A stretch of DNA of 64,000 bases from Ornithinimicrobium cryptoxanthini. GTDB taxonomy: Bacteria; Actinomycetota; Actinomycetes; Actinomycetales; Dermatophilaceae. The notes beneath the pieces were generated by a model, which saw nothing but the letters and a program-made list of their open reading frames with translations, did no database searches and was not told where the DNA came from. The stretch lies in the NCBI RefSeq assembly GCF_023923205.1, contig NZ_CP099490.1:3348001-3412000 (forward strand), written 5' to 3'. The position numbers were made by a program, and so were the translations under genes. Positions 33,900 through 43,273 of the stretch are shown here, piece after piece (within the stretch, counting starts at the first letter, position 1; every line of letters begins with the position of its first letter).

Positions 33900-34046
33900 C
33901 GCACCACGCTAACCAGTCACTGGCCTGGCTGGCGGGCGAGCCGATGGGGCCGCGGCGCAGCGCTCGCCGGGAGCACGGCATACTGACCCCCAATCGCGCC
34001 GCGCCCGCCCCGGGTGTGGTCGCCCGTCCCGACCTGGAGGTCCCGG

Positions 34047-34913
34047 TTGCCCAGCTGGCAGGCTCGCGCGGTCTCGCTCTATGTGCGGCTCACCCGCAAA
34101 CGCAGGCATCGCACCCTTGAGCAGGGTGAGCGCTCGCTCGCGCACGGGTTGCCCGAGACCGAACCGCCGACGTCGCTCGCAGGTCGGGTCAGTGCGGAGC
34201 GTATGACGGGGGTCCAGGTCTTCCGGGTCCTCCCCCCAGCCGAGGCAGATGCGGGTCGGGGTCCGTTGGTCTACTGGCACGGCGGGGCCTTCATCAACGG
34301 CATCGCCAGGCAGCACTGGCAGCTGGTCGAGCACCTGGCGACCGCGACGGGGCGCGAGGTGCTGGTCCCGCGATACGCGCTGGCACCGGCGCACGACGTG
34401 GACGACACCCTGCCCCTGCTCGAGGAGGTGCTGCAGGCGGTGCCCGGCGACCTGCCGGTCCACGTCCTCGGCGACTCTGCGGGCGGCACCCTGGCGTTGC
34501 TGCAGGCGCAGCGTCACCCCGACCGGGTCGCGGGCCTGACCCTGATCGCGCCGTGGCTGGACCTGTCGATGGCCAACCCGGCAGTGGACCTGATCGAGCC
34601 GCACGACCCTTGGCTCACCCGGGCAGGTCTTCGGCCGCCCGCCCGCGCGTGGGCCGCGGGCAGGGACCTGCGCCACCCGGACGTCAGTCCCCTCTTTGGC
34701 GACCTCGAGCGACTGCCACCGACCCTGGTGCTGGTGGGTGACCGCGACATCTGCCTGCCGGACTGCGAGCTCCTCGCTGCGCAGGCTCCCTCGGTCGTGA
34801 CGTTGCGGGTCGGCGCCGGCCTGCCCCACGTCTATCCGCTCCTGCCGATCCCGGAGGCACGCCCCGCCCGGGCTGAGATCGTGCAACACATCCAGGACAC
34901 GCTGCCACGGTGA
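34047..34913 (+). CDS. Alpha/beta hydrolase, HSL (family IV) esterase type
   Basis: A hydrolase of about 288 residues with the oxyanion motif VYWHGGAFINGI, the nucleophile elbow HVLGDSAGGTLALL, acid Asp in LVGDRDICLP and His in GLPHVYPLL. The gene probably uses TTG 34047, since GGAGGT lies 5 bases upstream; GTG 34014 lacks such a site. Probably an esterase on short esters; the substrate is unknown. Confidence 0.87.
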   Translation: MPSWQARAVSLYVRLTRKRRHRTLEQGERSLAHGLPETEPPTSLAGRVSAERMTGVQVFRVLPPAEADAGRGPLVYWHGGAFINGIARQHWQLVEHLATATGREVLVPRYALAPAHDVDDTLPLLEEVLQAVPGDLPVHVLGDSAGGTLALLQAQRHPDRVAGLTLIAPWLDLSMANPAVDLIEPHDPWLTRAGLRPPARAWAAGRDLRHPDVSPLFGDLERLPPTLVLVGDRDICLPDCELLAAQAPSVVTLRVGAGLPHVYPLLPIPEARPARAEIVQHIQDTLPR

Positions 34914-34965
34914 CCGACGCGCCGTGCTGGCGAGGAGGGAGGCCAGCCCCGCGTCATACGACGAC

Positions 34966-34996
34966 TGAGCCCCCGCCGGGGCGCGGCGAGGGCTCA
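34966..34996. terminator. Hairpin between convergent genes
   Basis: TGAGCCC and GGGCTCA pair around a GC-rich loop, between the esterase (+) and GlsB-like (-) genes. No T-run was seen. Confidence 0.55.
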
Positions 34997-35023
34997 GCAT
35001 TGCTTCTCGAGGCGGGGTGCTGA

Positions 35024-35290
35024 CTACTTGCGTCCGGTGACCAGCTTGACCAGCCACAGCAGGATCACCGCGCCGAGGAGCGCCGTGAGGAAGCTAAAGA
35101 AGTAGCCCGCCCCCTCGATGTCCACGCCGAGCGCCCCCAGCAGGAAGCCGCCGAGGAAGGCGCCGACCACGCCCACGATGATGTTGAGGAGGAGGCCCTG
35201 CTGCTCGTCCGTCCCCATGATCTTGCTGCCGATCCACCCGGCGAGCCCGCCGATGATGATCCAGGCGATCCAGCCAACTTCTGCACCCAT
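35024..35290 (-). CDS. GlsB/YeaQ/YmgE family stress-response membrane protein
   Basis: An 88-residue, three-helix Gly-rich membrane protein: IAWIIIGGLAGWIGSKIMG, LLLNIIVGVVGAFLGGFLLG and a third helix ending VKLVTGRK. It belongs to the transglycosylase-associated GlsB/YeaQ family, linked to general stress. ATG 35290 has AAAAGT upstream. Function is unknown. Confidence 0.9.
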   Translation of the reverse strand: MGAEVGWIAWIIIGGLAGWIGSKIMGTDEQQGLLLNIIVGVVGAFLGGFLLGALGVDIEGAGYFFSFLTALLGAVILLWLVKLVTGRK

Positions 35291-35484
35291 GTTGTCCACT
35301 TTTCTTCTCGTCGAAGCGACAGTGTCCTGCCGCAGTTCGGCCCCGACCTTACGGGCCTGACGCCCTGGACACACCTTGGGACGGCCCCCCGTTGTCGCGC
35401 TATCGCGCACGAGCACCTCCCAGACCGGACGCACGCCCAGCCGCTGCGTCTAGAGTTGCGGTCAGGCTCGGCGAGGAGGCAGGC

Positions 35485-36309
35485 ATGGCGGGACTGAGCA
35501 CCGTCCTGAAGTTGGGTCCGCTCCTGGACCTGTTCACCCTGGAGCGTCACACGTGGGGCGTCAGCGAGGTGGCCGAGGCCCTGTCGATGCCGCGCTCCAG
35601 CGCGCACGCGCTGCTCATCAGCCTGGTCGAGATCGGCCTCCTGCAGACCCGCGGGCGCGGCCGTTACAGCATCGGCTGGCGGGTCCTTGAGCTGGGCGAG
35701 GTGCTGCGCAGCCGCACTGACCTGCGGACCCTGTCCGCGCAGGTGCTGGAGGACCTGGTCCGCGAGCACGGCGAGACGACCCACCTGGCGGTCATGGACC
35801 GCAAGACCGTGCTCTATGTCGACAAGGTGCGCGGCACGCACAACATCGTGGTCCAGGGAGCCCGGATCGGTTCGCGCCTGGAGCCCCACTGCACAGCGGT
35901 CGGCAAGGTCCTGATGGCCAACATTGACCGGTCCCGAGTGGTGGAGCACTACGCAAACCGCGAGCTGCAGCGCTACACCAGCACGACCATCACCGATCTG
36001 CCCTCGCTGCTGGCGGAGTTGGACGAGGTCAAGAAGTCAGGGGTCGCGTTCGACCGGGGAGAACAGCTCGAGGAGATCCACTGCGTCGCCGTCCCGGTCC
36101 GGGACGAGATGGGGGCGGTCGTCGCCGCGCTCAGCATCAGCGTGCCGGTCAACCGGTTCGCAGTCCGGCAGGCCGATCTGATCCAGGCTGCCCGCGGCGC
36201 GGCGACGGAGATCCAACGGCGCATCACGCACGCTCTCGACCAACCGGCCGACGCGGTGTCCGGCACCCCCGACGTGCGAGAGCTCCGCCCTATCCAGCCC
36301 CGGAGCTAG
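35485..36309 (+). CDS. IclR-family transcriptional regulator
   Basis: A 274-residue regulator. The N-terminal winged helix (about 22-70) is WGVSEVAEALSMPRSSAHAL then SLVEIGLLQTRGRGRYSIG. The C-terminal effector domain has RIGSRLEPHCTAVGKVLMAN and QLEEIHCVAVPVRDEMGAV. IclR proteins of this type often control aromatic-acid or catechol pathways. It lies at the 3' end of the meta-cleavage operon, converging on it, and is the best candidate regulator. GAGGAGG precedes the ATG. Confidence 0.9.
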   Translation: MAGLSTVLKLGPLLDLFTLERHTWGVSEVAEALSMPRSSAHALLISLVEIGLLQTRGRGRYSIGWRVLELGEVLRSRTDLRTLSAQVLEDLVREHGETTHLAVMDRKTVLYVDKVRGTHNIVVQGARIGSRLEPHCTAVGKVLMANIDRSRVVEHYANRELQRYTSTTITDLPSLLAELDEVKKSGVAFDRGEQLEEIHCVAVPVRDEMGAVVAALSISVPVNRFAVRQADLIQAARGAATEIQRRITHALDQPADAVSGTPDVRELRPIQPRS

Positions 36310-36363
36310 GTGGCACCCACCGCAGGGTGGGGTGGGCCGGCGGGACGCCGAGCTGCAGTCCCG

Positions 36364-36798
36364 TCAGCTGGTTGGACCTGACGGCTCGTTGTCGGCGCGC
36401 GCCGCGATCTCGGCAGACCGCGCCTGCGAGGCGGGTCGGCCGCCGATGCCCCAGTCCTCGGGGTCGATCTGGATGATCTGCCCGCGCACGAGCGAGCGCT
36501 CACACCCGAGCTCCTCCACCACGACGTCCGTCAGGGCGGACAGCAGCTCGTGCCGCTGGTGCTCCGGTCGGCCGCGCAGCACCAGGGCGGTGAAGTATGG
36601 CGCGGGCGCACCGCCGTCGGGCACCCGGACTCCCGCGGTGGCCACGTCGGAGGGGCGGTAGCGCACCACGAACGTGCGGACCCGCTCGATCGGGGACTCC
36701 AGAACGGTCGAGTAGGTCTGGCTGGCGCGCTCCAGGAGGTTGGCGATCTGCTCGTCGCTCCAGACGCCGTCGACGAGGTGGAAGTGGGCGATCGGCAT
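36364..36798 (-). CDS. Two-domain tautomerase-superfamily protein
   Basis: A 144-residue protein with Pro2 (MPIAHFHLVDG), the likely catalytic base after Met removal, and a second beta-alpha-beta unit starting near APYFTALVLRGRPEHQR, so it looks like two fused 4-oxalocrotonate-tautomerase-type repeats. It is the last gene of the meta-cleavage operon, 11 bases after the SDR stop. It may isomerise a ring-cleavage intermediate or dehalogenate; the role is unknown. Confidence 0.8.
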   Translation of the reverse strand: MPIAHFHLVDGVWSDEQIANLLERASQTYSTVLESPIERVRTFVVRYRPSDVATAGVRVPDGGAPAPYFTALVLRGRPEHQRHELLSALTDVVVEELGCERSLVRGQIIQIDPEDWGIGGRPASQARSAEIAARADNEPSGPTS

Positions 36799-36809
36799 GG
36801 GGGCCTCCG

Positions 36810-37643
36810 TCAGCCGACCGCGTGGCGGACGCCACCGTCGGGATAGAGCACGCTGCCGTGCAGGGCTGCGGCGTGCGGGTCAAGGAGTATCTCGACGAGC
36901 CAGGCCACGTCCTCGACAGTGGGCAGCCGCCCGAGGGACGTCTTGGCGACGTAGTCGGCATAGACCTCGTCCGGCTCCCGGCCGGCCTCGGCCGCGCGGC
37001 GCTCGGCGAAGGCCCGCAGCCGTGGGGTGTCCAACGGCCCGGGGGCGATCGTGTGCGTCACCAGCCCGCGGGGGCCGTAGAGCTGGCTGGCCTGGCGCAT
37101 CACGTTGGCCAGGGCGGCGTTGGCCGCCCCGGGGGCCGCGTCCATCGGTCCGGGCTCGAAGCCGAGCGACCCACCCACGGCCACGAGTGTGGCCGGGTCG
37201 GCCAGCTGGTCGCGCACCGCGTGCAGGAGCCTGATCGTGCCGCCGACCTTGAGGTCGACCGCGCGGGCGAGGCCGCTGGGGTCGATCGCGTCGATCGAGC
37301 CGGCCACCGACAGCCCGGCGGCAAACAGCGCCAGTCGCACCGGCCGGTCCACCGCAGCCCGCACCGTCTCGACGAACGAGTCGGCGCCGGCGTCAGCCGC
37401 GCACACGGCGATCCCCGGCACCTGCCCCTGCAGGCGCTCCAGCGCCTCCTGACTCCGCGCGACGGCCAGCACCGGCCGGCCCGGAGCAAGACGTCGCACG
37501 ACAGCCTCACCGAGGGCACCGGTGGCCCCCACCACGACGCAGAGACCGCTCTCGTCGCGGCGCGGGGTCGGCGTGGCGGCGTTGTCCCCGTGGGTCCCGG
37601 CCACGCCCGTCGCTGTCGTGGCACCCTGGTCCGGCGTGGTCAC
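36810..37643 (-). CDS. SDR-fold protein lacking the YxxxK catalytic pair
   Basis: A 277-residue protein with an unusual Ala/Thr-rich leader of about 30 residues, then a Rossmann start CVVVGATGALGEAVVRRLAP, LALFAAGLSVAGS (NNAG replaced by FAAG) and VAVGGSLGFEPGPM. Where SDRs have YxxxK, this one has APGAANAALANV: Tyr is Pro and Lys is Asn. APGPLDTPRLRAF and VAWLVEILLDP follow. It overlaps the 4-OT gene by four bases. It may be a non-catalytic or differently catalytic member of the pathway. Confidence 0.85.
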   Translation of the reverse strand: MTTPDQGATTATGVAGTHGDNAATPTPRRDESGLCVVVGATGALGEAVVRRLAPGRPVLAVARSQEALERLQGQVPGIAVCAADAGADSFVETVRAAVDRPVRLALFAAGLSVAGSIDAIDPSGLARAVDLKVGGTIRLLHAVRDQLADPATLVAVGGSLGFEPGPMDAAPGAANAALANVMRQASQLYGPRGLVTHTIAPGPLDTPRLRAFAERRAAEAGREPDEVYADYVAKTSLGRLPTVEDVAWLVEILLDPHAAALHGSVLYPDGGVRHAVG

Positions 37644-37840
37644 TGTGCTGCCTTGCGGCGCTCCTCGATCGTCACGTCCCCGGCCGCGAAGTGGGTCGGC
37701 TCCACCTCGTGGAGGATGACCCGCACGCTCTCGATCGGCGCGTCCACGGCACGGTGAGCCCCGAGCGTCAGCTCGTGGACGAGGGAGCGCAGCTGCTCCG
37801 GGGTGCGTCCCCTGGTCAGGGTCACGTTGATGATCGGCAT
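37640..37840 (-). CDS. 4-oxalocrotonate tautomerase
   Basis: A 66-residue protein with catalytic Pro after the initiator Met (MPIINVTLTRGRTPEQLRSL), an Arg near residue 10 and another near 40 (ESVRVILHEVE). It converts 2-hydroxymuconate to 2-oxo-3-hexenedioate as a hexamer of small subunits. Length is typical (62-70). It lies one base after the decarboxylase gene. Confidence 0.92.
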   Translation of the reverse strand: MPIINVTLTRGRTPEQLRSLVHELTLGAHRAVDAPIESVRVILHEVEPTHFAAGDVTIEERRKAAQ

Positions 37841-37841
37841 G

Positions 37842-38690
37842 TCAGCCTCCTGAGACGGTGATGGATCCGAGGTTGGTGAAGTGCGCCGCGATGCGCATCC
37901 CCGGTTGCACCGGCACGGCATCGGTCATGCCACCGGTGATCACGACCCAGCCCGGCTCGATGGCCAGCCCCCGTTCGGCCAGGGTGTTGGCCGCGAACGC
38001 GAGGGCCTCCGCGGGATGTCCATAGACGGCCGCGCCGGTCGCGGAGTCGACGATCTCGCCGTCGATCTCGAGCAGGCACGCCTCGAGACCGAGGTCGAGA
38101 CCCTCGGGGGACACCGAGACCGGACCGGTGACGTAGTAGCCGCTCGACGCGTTGTCCGCGACGACATCGGTCATCGTGAACTTGTAGCCCGCGAAGCGGC
38201 TGTCGATCACCTCGATGGCACCGAGCACGTGCTTGACCGCCGCGAGCGCGGTGGCTGCCGAGACACCGGGCCCCTCCAGCCGCTCCCCCATCACGAAAGC
38301 GATCTCGGGCTCGACGCGGGGGTGGATCATCTTGTCCCGCGGGACCGGCTCGCCCGGCGGCAGGATCATGGCATCGGTCAGCCACGAGGTCGAGGGCGTG
38401 TCCACGCCGACCTGGCGCTGCTTGGCCCTGGAGGTCACCCCGAGCTTGACGCCGGTGATCACCTCGCCGCGCTCCTGGCGGATGCGCAGCGCGATGTCCT
38501 GCGCCTCATAGGCGGTGTCCAGGTCCAGCCCGTCCCACTCGGCGACGATCGAGGTCTGCGCCGTGACGGAGGCCTCGGCGTCGAGCAGCTGCCGCGCGAC
38601 CCGCTCGGCACTCCACTCCTGGTTGCTCTGGCCCCCGCCGGTCTGGTTCGGGCCGGTCTGGTTCGGGTTCGTCTGGTTCGTGTCGCTCAT
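37842..38690 (-). CDS. 2-oxo-3-hexenedioate (4-oxalocrotonate) decarboxylase
   Basis: A 282-residue protein of the fumarylacetoacetase-like hydratase/decarboxylase family. MIHPRVEPEIAFVMGERLEG (about 122-141) carries the metal-binding Glu residues, and IEVIDSRFAGYKFTMTDVVA follows. The N-terminus has an odd Asn/Gln/Thr repeat (NQTNPNQTGPNQTGGG). Placed next to the tautomerase, as dmpH-dmpI, it is the better decarboxylase candidate of the two paralogues. It overlaps the hydratase gene by four bases and probably acts in complex with it. Confidence 0.85.
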   Translation of the reverse strand: MSDTNQTNPNQTGPNQTGGGQSNQEWSAERVARQLLDAEASVTAQTSIVAEWDGLDLDTAYEAQDIALRIRQERGEVITGVKLGVTSRAKQRQVGVDTPSTSWLTDAMILPPGEPVPRDKMIHPRVEPEIAFVMGERLEGPGVSAATALAAVKHVLGAIEVIDSRFAGYKFTMTDVVADNASSGYYVTGPVSVSPEGLDLGLEACLLEIDGEIVDSATGAAVYGHPAEALAFAANTLAERGLAIEPGWVVITGGMTDAVPVQPGMRIAAHFTNLGSITVSGG

Positions 38691-39508
38691 GGCGTCCCTT
38701 CCTCTGCTGCGTCGGACTCGGGTTCGGCCGCGCCCATCACGGCCGTGACGCTGCCCAACCCGCCGAGGGTCGAGGCGACGCTGTCTCCCGGCGCGAGCGG
38801 GAAGGCCTTGGTGAACGACCCGGGCAGGACGACGTGTCCTGCCTCGAGCCGCACCCCGAGCGGGCCGATCGTGTTGGCCAGCCAGACCAGCGAGTTGATC
38901 GGCGACCCGAGCACGGCACCGCCGGCGCCGGTGGCGACGAGCTCGCCGTTGATGTGCAGGTTGCAGCCGAACATCCTCAGGTCCACGTCGGTCACGCCGA
39001 CCGGGTGGCTGCCCAGCACGACACCACCGGAGGACGCGTTGTCCGAGATCGTGTCGAAGATCCCGATCTTCCAGTCCTTGACCCGCGAGTCGATGATCTC
39101 CAGCGCGGGCAGCACGAAGTCCACGGCGCGCACCGCGTCGGCGACCGTGACGCCCGGACCCTCCAACGGCTTGCCCAGGACGAACGCGATCTCCGGCTCG
39201 ACCCGCGGCTGGATGTAGGTCCCGTGCGGGATCGGGGCGTGCTCGAGGTGGAACATGCTCTGCGTCAGGTGACCGAAGTCCGGCTGGTTGACGCCCGCCA
39301 TACGCTGCATGGCCTTTGACGACAGACCGACCTTGTGGCCCCGCACGACGTCACCCCCAGCCACCCAGGCGTCGACCTGGGCCTGCTGGATGCGGTAGGC
39401 CGCCTCGAGCGGCGCGTCGGCGAACTCCGGCGTCAGCGGGTCGATCGGCTGGCCGGTGCGGTAGGCCTCCAGCAGGCGATCGGCAGCACCTTGTATGTCG
39501 TGGCTCAT
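38687..39508 (-). CDS. 2-oxopent-4-enoate (2-keto-4-pentenoate) hydratase
   Basis: A 273-residue paralogue of the adjacent decarboxylase: YIQPRVEPEIAFVLGKPLEG has the metal ligands, with LEIIDSRVKDWKIGIFDTIS and LGSPINSLVWLANT downstream. It adds water to 2-oxopent-4-enoate to give 4-hydroxy-2-oxovalerate. The assignment between hydratase and decarboxylase rests on gene order and could be reversed. It starts 61 bases after the aldehyde dehydrogenase stop. Confidence 0.85.
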   Translation of the reverse strand: MSHDIQGAADRLLEAYRTGQPIDPLTPEFADAPLEAAYRIQQAQVDAWVAGGDVVRGHKVGLSSKAMQRMAGVNQPDFGHLTQSMFHLEHAPIPHGTYIQPRVEPEIAFVLGKPLEGPGVTVADAVRAVDFVLPALEIIDSRVKDWKIGIFDTISDNASSGGVVLGSHPVGVTDVDLRMFGCNLHINGELVATGAGGAVLGSPINSLVWLANTIGPLGVRLEAGHVVLPGSFTKAFPLAPGDSVASTLGGLGSVTAVMGAAEPESDAAEEGTP

Positions 39509-39569
39509 GCCGTCCTTTCGGTCCCCGTGGTCGGGGTCACTGTCTCAGATGGGGGTGACAGGGGGTGGG

Positions 39570-41069
39570 TCAGGAACCCGGGTTGAGCCGGATGGTGACG
39601 GCGCGGGGCTCGGTGAAGAAGTCGCGGGAGTACTGCCCGCCCTCACGGCCGAGCCCGCTGCTGCCTTCGCCGCCGAACGGCAGGCGCAGGTCACGCTCGA
39701 AGAAGGTGTTGATCCAGACGGTGCCGGCCTTCCAGCGCGAGGCCATCCGGTGCGCCCGGTCCAGGTTGCTGGTGAACAGCATCCCGGCCAGCCCGTAGTC
39801 CGAGTCGTTGGTGATGGCCATGGCCTCCTCCTCGGTGTCGAAGCCGAGGACGGTCTCGACCGGGCCGAAGATCTCCTCGCGGGCCACCCGGTCCTGGTTG
39901 GTCAGGCCGGTGATCACGGTCGGCGGGTAGTAGAAGCCGTCGTCGAGTCCCTCACCGCTGAGTCGCTGCCCGCCGGTGACGATCTCGCCACCCTCCTCAC
40001 GGGCCAGCTCAACGTAGCCGTGCACCTTGTCCAGGTGGTCCTGCTCGATGAGCGGGCCGAGGAAGGTGGCCGGGTCCTTCGGGTCACCGATAGTCAGCTT
40101 CTGCGTCTCCTCGACGAACCGCGCCAGGAACTCCTCACGGATGCTGTTCTGGACGAGCAGGCGGGTGCCGGACAGGCAGACCTGCCCGTTGCCGCCGAAG
40201 ATGCCGCGGATCGCCTTGGGCACCGCGATGTCCAGGTCGGCGTCGGCAAAGACGATCTGGGCGCTCTTGCCGCCCATCTCGGCCGACACGGGGATGTGGT
40301 TGACCGCCGCCGCCTGCAGGATCTTGACGCCGGTGGCGCTGGAGCCGGTGAAGGTGATGCGGTCGACCTTGCGCGAGCCGGTGAGGGGACCAGCCACCTC
40401 GTCGCCGCCGAACCCGTGCACGACGTTGAGCACGCCCTCGGGCATGCCGGCCTCGAGCGCGAGCTGGGCGAAGCGGTGGGCCGTGAGCGGGGTCTGCGGA
40501 GCAGGCTTGAGCACCACGGTGTTGCCGAAGGCCAGGGCCGGGGCGATCTTCCAGGTCGCCAGCATCAACGGCGCGTTCCACGGGCTGATCGCCGAGACCA
40601 CACCGGCCGGCGGATAGAGGGTGTAGGAGAACAGGTCACCGTCGGGGTAGGCCTCGTTGCCGGCCATCGCGACATAGTCGGCGAAGAACCGCAGGTTGTG
40701 CGCGACGCGAGGGATCTCGGCGTGCAGCGACTGCGTGATCGTCTTGCCACCGTCGCGGGTCTCGAGCATCGCGAGCTCCTCGCGGTGGTCGTCGACCGCA
40801 TCGGCGACGGCGTGCAGGATCTTGCCCCGCTCCTTGGGCGACATCCACGCCCACGGACCGTCGTCGAAGGCCGCGCGAGCGGCGTCGACCGCGGCCTGGC
40901 CGTCCTGCGCGGACCCCCGCGGCACGACACCCAGCAGGCTGCCGTCGTGCGGGTCACGCGTCTCGAAGGTCTCCCCGTCCGAGGCGTCGAGCCACTGCCC
41001 GCCGATGAGGTTCTGGACCTGCACCGGCTCGGTGCTCGCGTGCGTCTGGGGGTTCAGTGTCTGAGTCAT
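39570..41069 (-). CDS. 2-hydroxymuconic semialdehyde dehydrogenase
   Basis: A 499-residue ALDH. Key motifs are AISPWNAPLMLATWKIAPAL, LKPAPQTPLTA, ITFTGSSATGVKIL, base Glu in SAEMGGKSAQIV, nucleophile Cys in GGNGQVCLSGTRLLV and EEIFGPVETVLGF. By context it oxidises the ring-cleavage semialdehyde to 2-hydroxymuconate with NAD. It overlaps the aldolase gene by four bases (ATGA). Confidence 0.92.
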   Translation of the reverse strand: MTQTLNPQTHASTEPVQVQNLIGGQWLDASDGETFETRDPHDGSLLGVVPRGSAQDGQAAVDAARAAFDDGPWAWMSPKERGKILHAVADAVDDHREELAMLETRDGGKTITQSLHAEIPRVAHNLRFFADYVAMAGNEAYPDGDLFSYTLYPPAGVVSAISPWNAPLMLATWKIAPALAFGNTVVLKPAPQTPLTAHRFAQLALEAGMPEGVLNVVHGFGGDEVAGPLTGSRKVDRITFTGSSATGVKILQAAAVNHIPVSAEMGGKSAQIVFADADLDIAVPKAIRGIFGGNGQVCLSGTRLLVQNSIREEFLARFVEETQKLTIGDPKDPATFLGPLIEQDHLDKVHGYVELAREEGGEIVTGGQRLSGEGLDDGFYYPPTVITGLTNQDRVAREEIFGPVETVLGFDTEEEAMAITNDSDYGLAGMLFTSNLDRAHRMASRWKAGTVWINTFFERDLRLPFGGEGSSGLGREGGQYSRDFFTEPRAVTIRLNPGS

Positions 41070-42130
41070 CGCTTGGCTCCAGGGGTCTCGTAGGTGCGGC
41101 CTGCCAGCTCGGTCGCGACGTCGATGATCATGTCCTCCTGGCCACCGATGACGCCGCGGCGCCCCAGCTCCATGAGGATGTCCCGGGTGGACACGCCATA
41201 CTTCTGGGCGGCCCGCTTGGTGGGGTGGAAGAAGGTCGAGTAGACGCCGGCGTAGCCGAGGACCAGGGCGGTCTCGTCCACGATCTGCGGCTCCTTCATC
41301 AGGGGCGCGACGATGTTCTCGGCGGTGTCGATCAGCGGAAACAGGTCGACCCCGGTGTCCCAGCCGGCCCGCTCGAACGCGGCGGCCAGGACCTCGGTCT
41401 GCGCATTGCCGGCGCTCGCACCGAGCCCGCGCAGGGAGCCGTCGATGTAGCGCGCACCCTGCTCGGCAGCCGTCAGGGCGTTGGCGATCCCGACGCCGAG
41501 GTTGTTGTGCGCGTGGAAGCCGATGTCGGCCGAGATCGCCGACCGGACCGCAGCAACCCGCTCCCCTGCCATGCGGGGCACCATGGCACCTGCCGAGTCC
41601 ACGACATACACCACATCGGCTCCGTAGGAGTCGAGCAGTGCGGCCTGCTCGGCCAGCGGCTCCGGGTCCAGCTTGTGGCTCATCATCAGGAAGCACATAA
41701 CGTTCATGCCCTGGTCCTTGGCCCACTTCACGGGCTGCTCGGCGCAGTCGGCCTCGGTGCAGTGGACCGCGACCCGCACCGTCTTGGCGCCGGCGTCCAT
41801 GGCCCCCTGCAGGTTGGCGATGGTCGCGATGCCCGGCACATAGAGCACGGCGATGTCGGCCTCGGTCACGGCCTCGACGGCGGCCCGGACATAGTCGGGG
41901 TCGGTCTCGGCGGCAAAACCGTACTGCAGCGACGAGGCGCCCAGACCGATGCCGTGCGCGACCTCGATCGTGCGCACCCCACCCTTGTCCAGACCAGCCG
42001 CGATGTCCGCGACGTTCTGCGCGGTGAACTGGTGCGAGACGCTGCTCATGCCGTCGCGCAGCGTCGTGTCGACGATCGTGACGCGACGCTCGCTGTCGTT
42101 GTTGTCGGTGGCGGTCTTGATGTCAGTCAC
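41066..42130 (-). CDS. 4-hydroxy-2-oxovalerate aldolase
   Basis: A 354-residue DRE-TIM metallolyase (DmpG/MhpE type): [20 protein letters not shown] holds the Arg-Asp motif, and [17 protein letters not shown] holds the metal-binding HxH. It splits 4-hydroxy-2-oxovalerate to pyruvate and acetaldehyde; the aldehyde is channelled to the partner dehydrogenase. Four-base overlap with that partner's gene fits the known complex. Confidence 0.95.
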   Translation of the reverse strand: MTDIKTATDNNDSERRVTIVDTTLRDGMSSVSHQFTAQNVADIAAGLDKGGVRTIEVAHGIGLGASSLQYGFAAETDPDYVRAAVEAVTEADIAVLYVPGIATIANLQGAMDAGAKTVRVAVHCTEADCAEQPVKWAKDQGMNVMCFLMMSHKLDPEPLAEQAALLDSYGADVVYVVDSAGAMVPRMAGERVAAVRSAISADIGFHAHNNLGVGIANALTAAEQGARYIDGSLRGLGASAGNAQTEVLAAAFERAGWDTGVDLFPLIDTAENIVAPLMKEPQIVDETALVLGYAGVYSTFFHPTKRAAQKYGVSTRDILMELGRRGVIGGQEDMIIDVATELAGRTYETPGAKR

Positions 42131-43017
42131 TTCACCAGCTCCTTCGCGCTGCGCTGCACGGCCAGCACGTCCGCCACCTGGGCGGCCGCAGCCGTGATGA
42201 TGTCGAGGTTGCCGGCATACGTCGGCAGGTAGTCACCGGCGCCGACGACCTCGACCATGACGGTGACCAGGTCACCGTCGACGTCGATCATCCGCAGCGA
42301 GTAGCCCGGCACATAGGCCTGGACCTTGGCCACGATGTCCTGCACCGCGGTCTCGATGGCGCTCGTGTCGGGGTTGCGGACCTTGGCATAGATCGTGTCG
42401 CGCATGTTCATCGGCGGCTCGGCCGGGTTGATGATGGAGATCGCCTTGGCCGAGTCCGCGCCGGCCACCTGGGCCAGGGCGCGACTGGTCTTCTCGCTGA
42501 ACTCAGACAGGTTCTGGCGCGTGCCCGGTCCGGCGGACTTGGAGGAGATCGCGGCGACGATCTCTCCGTATGACGCGTCGGCGGCCTGGTCGATCGCCCA
42601 CAGGATGGGGATGGTCGCCTGGCCGGCACAGCTGACCATGTTGAGGTTCGGCTTGCCGAGGTGCTCGTCCAGGTTGACGGCTGGCACGACATACGGGCCG
42701 ATGGACGCCGGGGTGAGGTCGATGGCGGTCATGCCGGCGGCCTCGTAGCGGGGGGCGACGGCGGCGTGCACCTTGGCGGAGGTCGCCTCGAAGACCAGGT
42801 CGGGCAGCTCGTCGAGACCCAGGAGCCAGTCGGCGCCGAGGTGGGAGGTCTCCAGTCCCTCGGCCCTGGCGCGGGCCAGGCCTTCGCTCTTCTCGTCGAC
42901 GCCGATCATGTAGCGCGGCTCGACGTGCTCGGAGCGCAGCAGCTTGTACATGAGGTCGGTGCCGATGTTGCCCGGCCCGACGATTGCTGCGGTCAGGCGT
43001 TGGCGTGGCTCATTCAT
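42127..43017 (-). CDS. Acetaldehyde dehydrogenase (acetylating)
   Basis: A 296-residue DmpF/MhpF-type enzyme: NAD site [18 protein letters not shown], catalytic Cys in [13 protein letters not shown] and [16 protein letters not shown]. It turns acetaldehyde and CoA into acetyl-CoA. It is the first gene of the minus-strand operon; the promoter should lie in 43018-43273. ATG 43017 is used; GAGAGGACCG lies just upstream. Confidence 0.95.
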   Translation of the reverse strand: MNEPRQRLTAAIVGPGNIGTDLMYKLLRSEHVEPRYMIGVDEKSEGLARARAEGLETSHLGADWLLGLDELPDLVFEATSAKVHAAVAPRYEAAGMTAIDLTPASIGPYVVPAVNLDEHLGKPNLNMVSCAGQATIPILWAIDQAADASYGEIVAAISSKSAGPGTRQNLSEFSEKTSRALAQVAGADSAKAISIINPAEPPMNMRDTIYAKVRNPDTSAIETAVQDIVAKVQAYVPGYSLRMIDVDGDLVTVMVEVVGAGDYLPTYAGNLDIITAAAAQVADVLAVQRSAKELVK

Positions 43018-43273
43018 GAAGCGGTCCTCTCGGGGGGTGCGTCCGCGTGGTTCGGGCGGGGTCGAGAAGGCCAACCTCGCCACGTCGCGATGATGCTGAC
43101 CATACGGAGATGGGCGGGGCACGGGGGCGGCGTTCCCGCCTAGCGGAATATCGATCGCCGTGGAGCCACCTCTGTTCGGCTATGCCGAATACCATCTCCG
43201 CCGCCTCGGGGGACGGGGCAGTCTGGACCCACTCCGGACCACCCCGGTTTCCCCGTCACTCGAGGAGTCAATG
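43018..43273. promoter_or_regulatory. Divergent control region of the meta-cleavage cluster
   Basis: No gene lies in this 256-base region. CGGAGATGG (43105-43113) recurs inverted as CCATCTCCG (43192-43200), one near each divergent gene. AGCGGAATA (43142-43150) recurs inverted as TATTCCGCT at 45912-45920, in front of the haloperoxidase. TCGATCGCCG lies between. These are candidate binding sites for the IclR or LuxR regulators. Confidence 0.5.
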
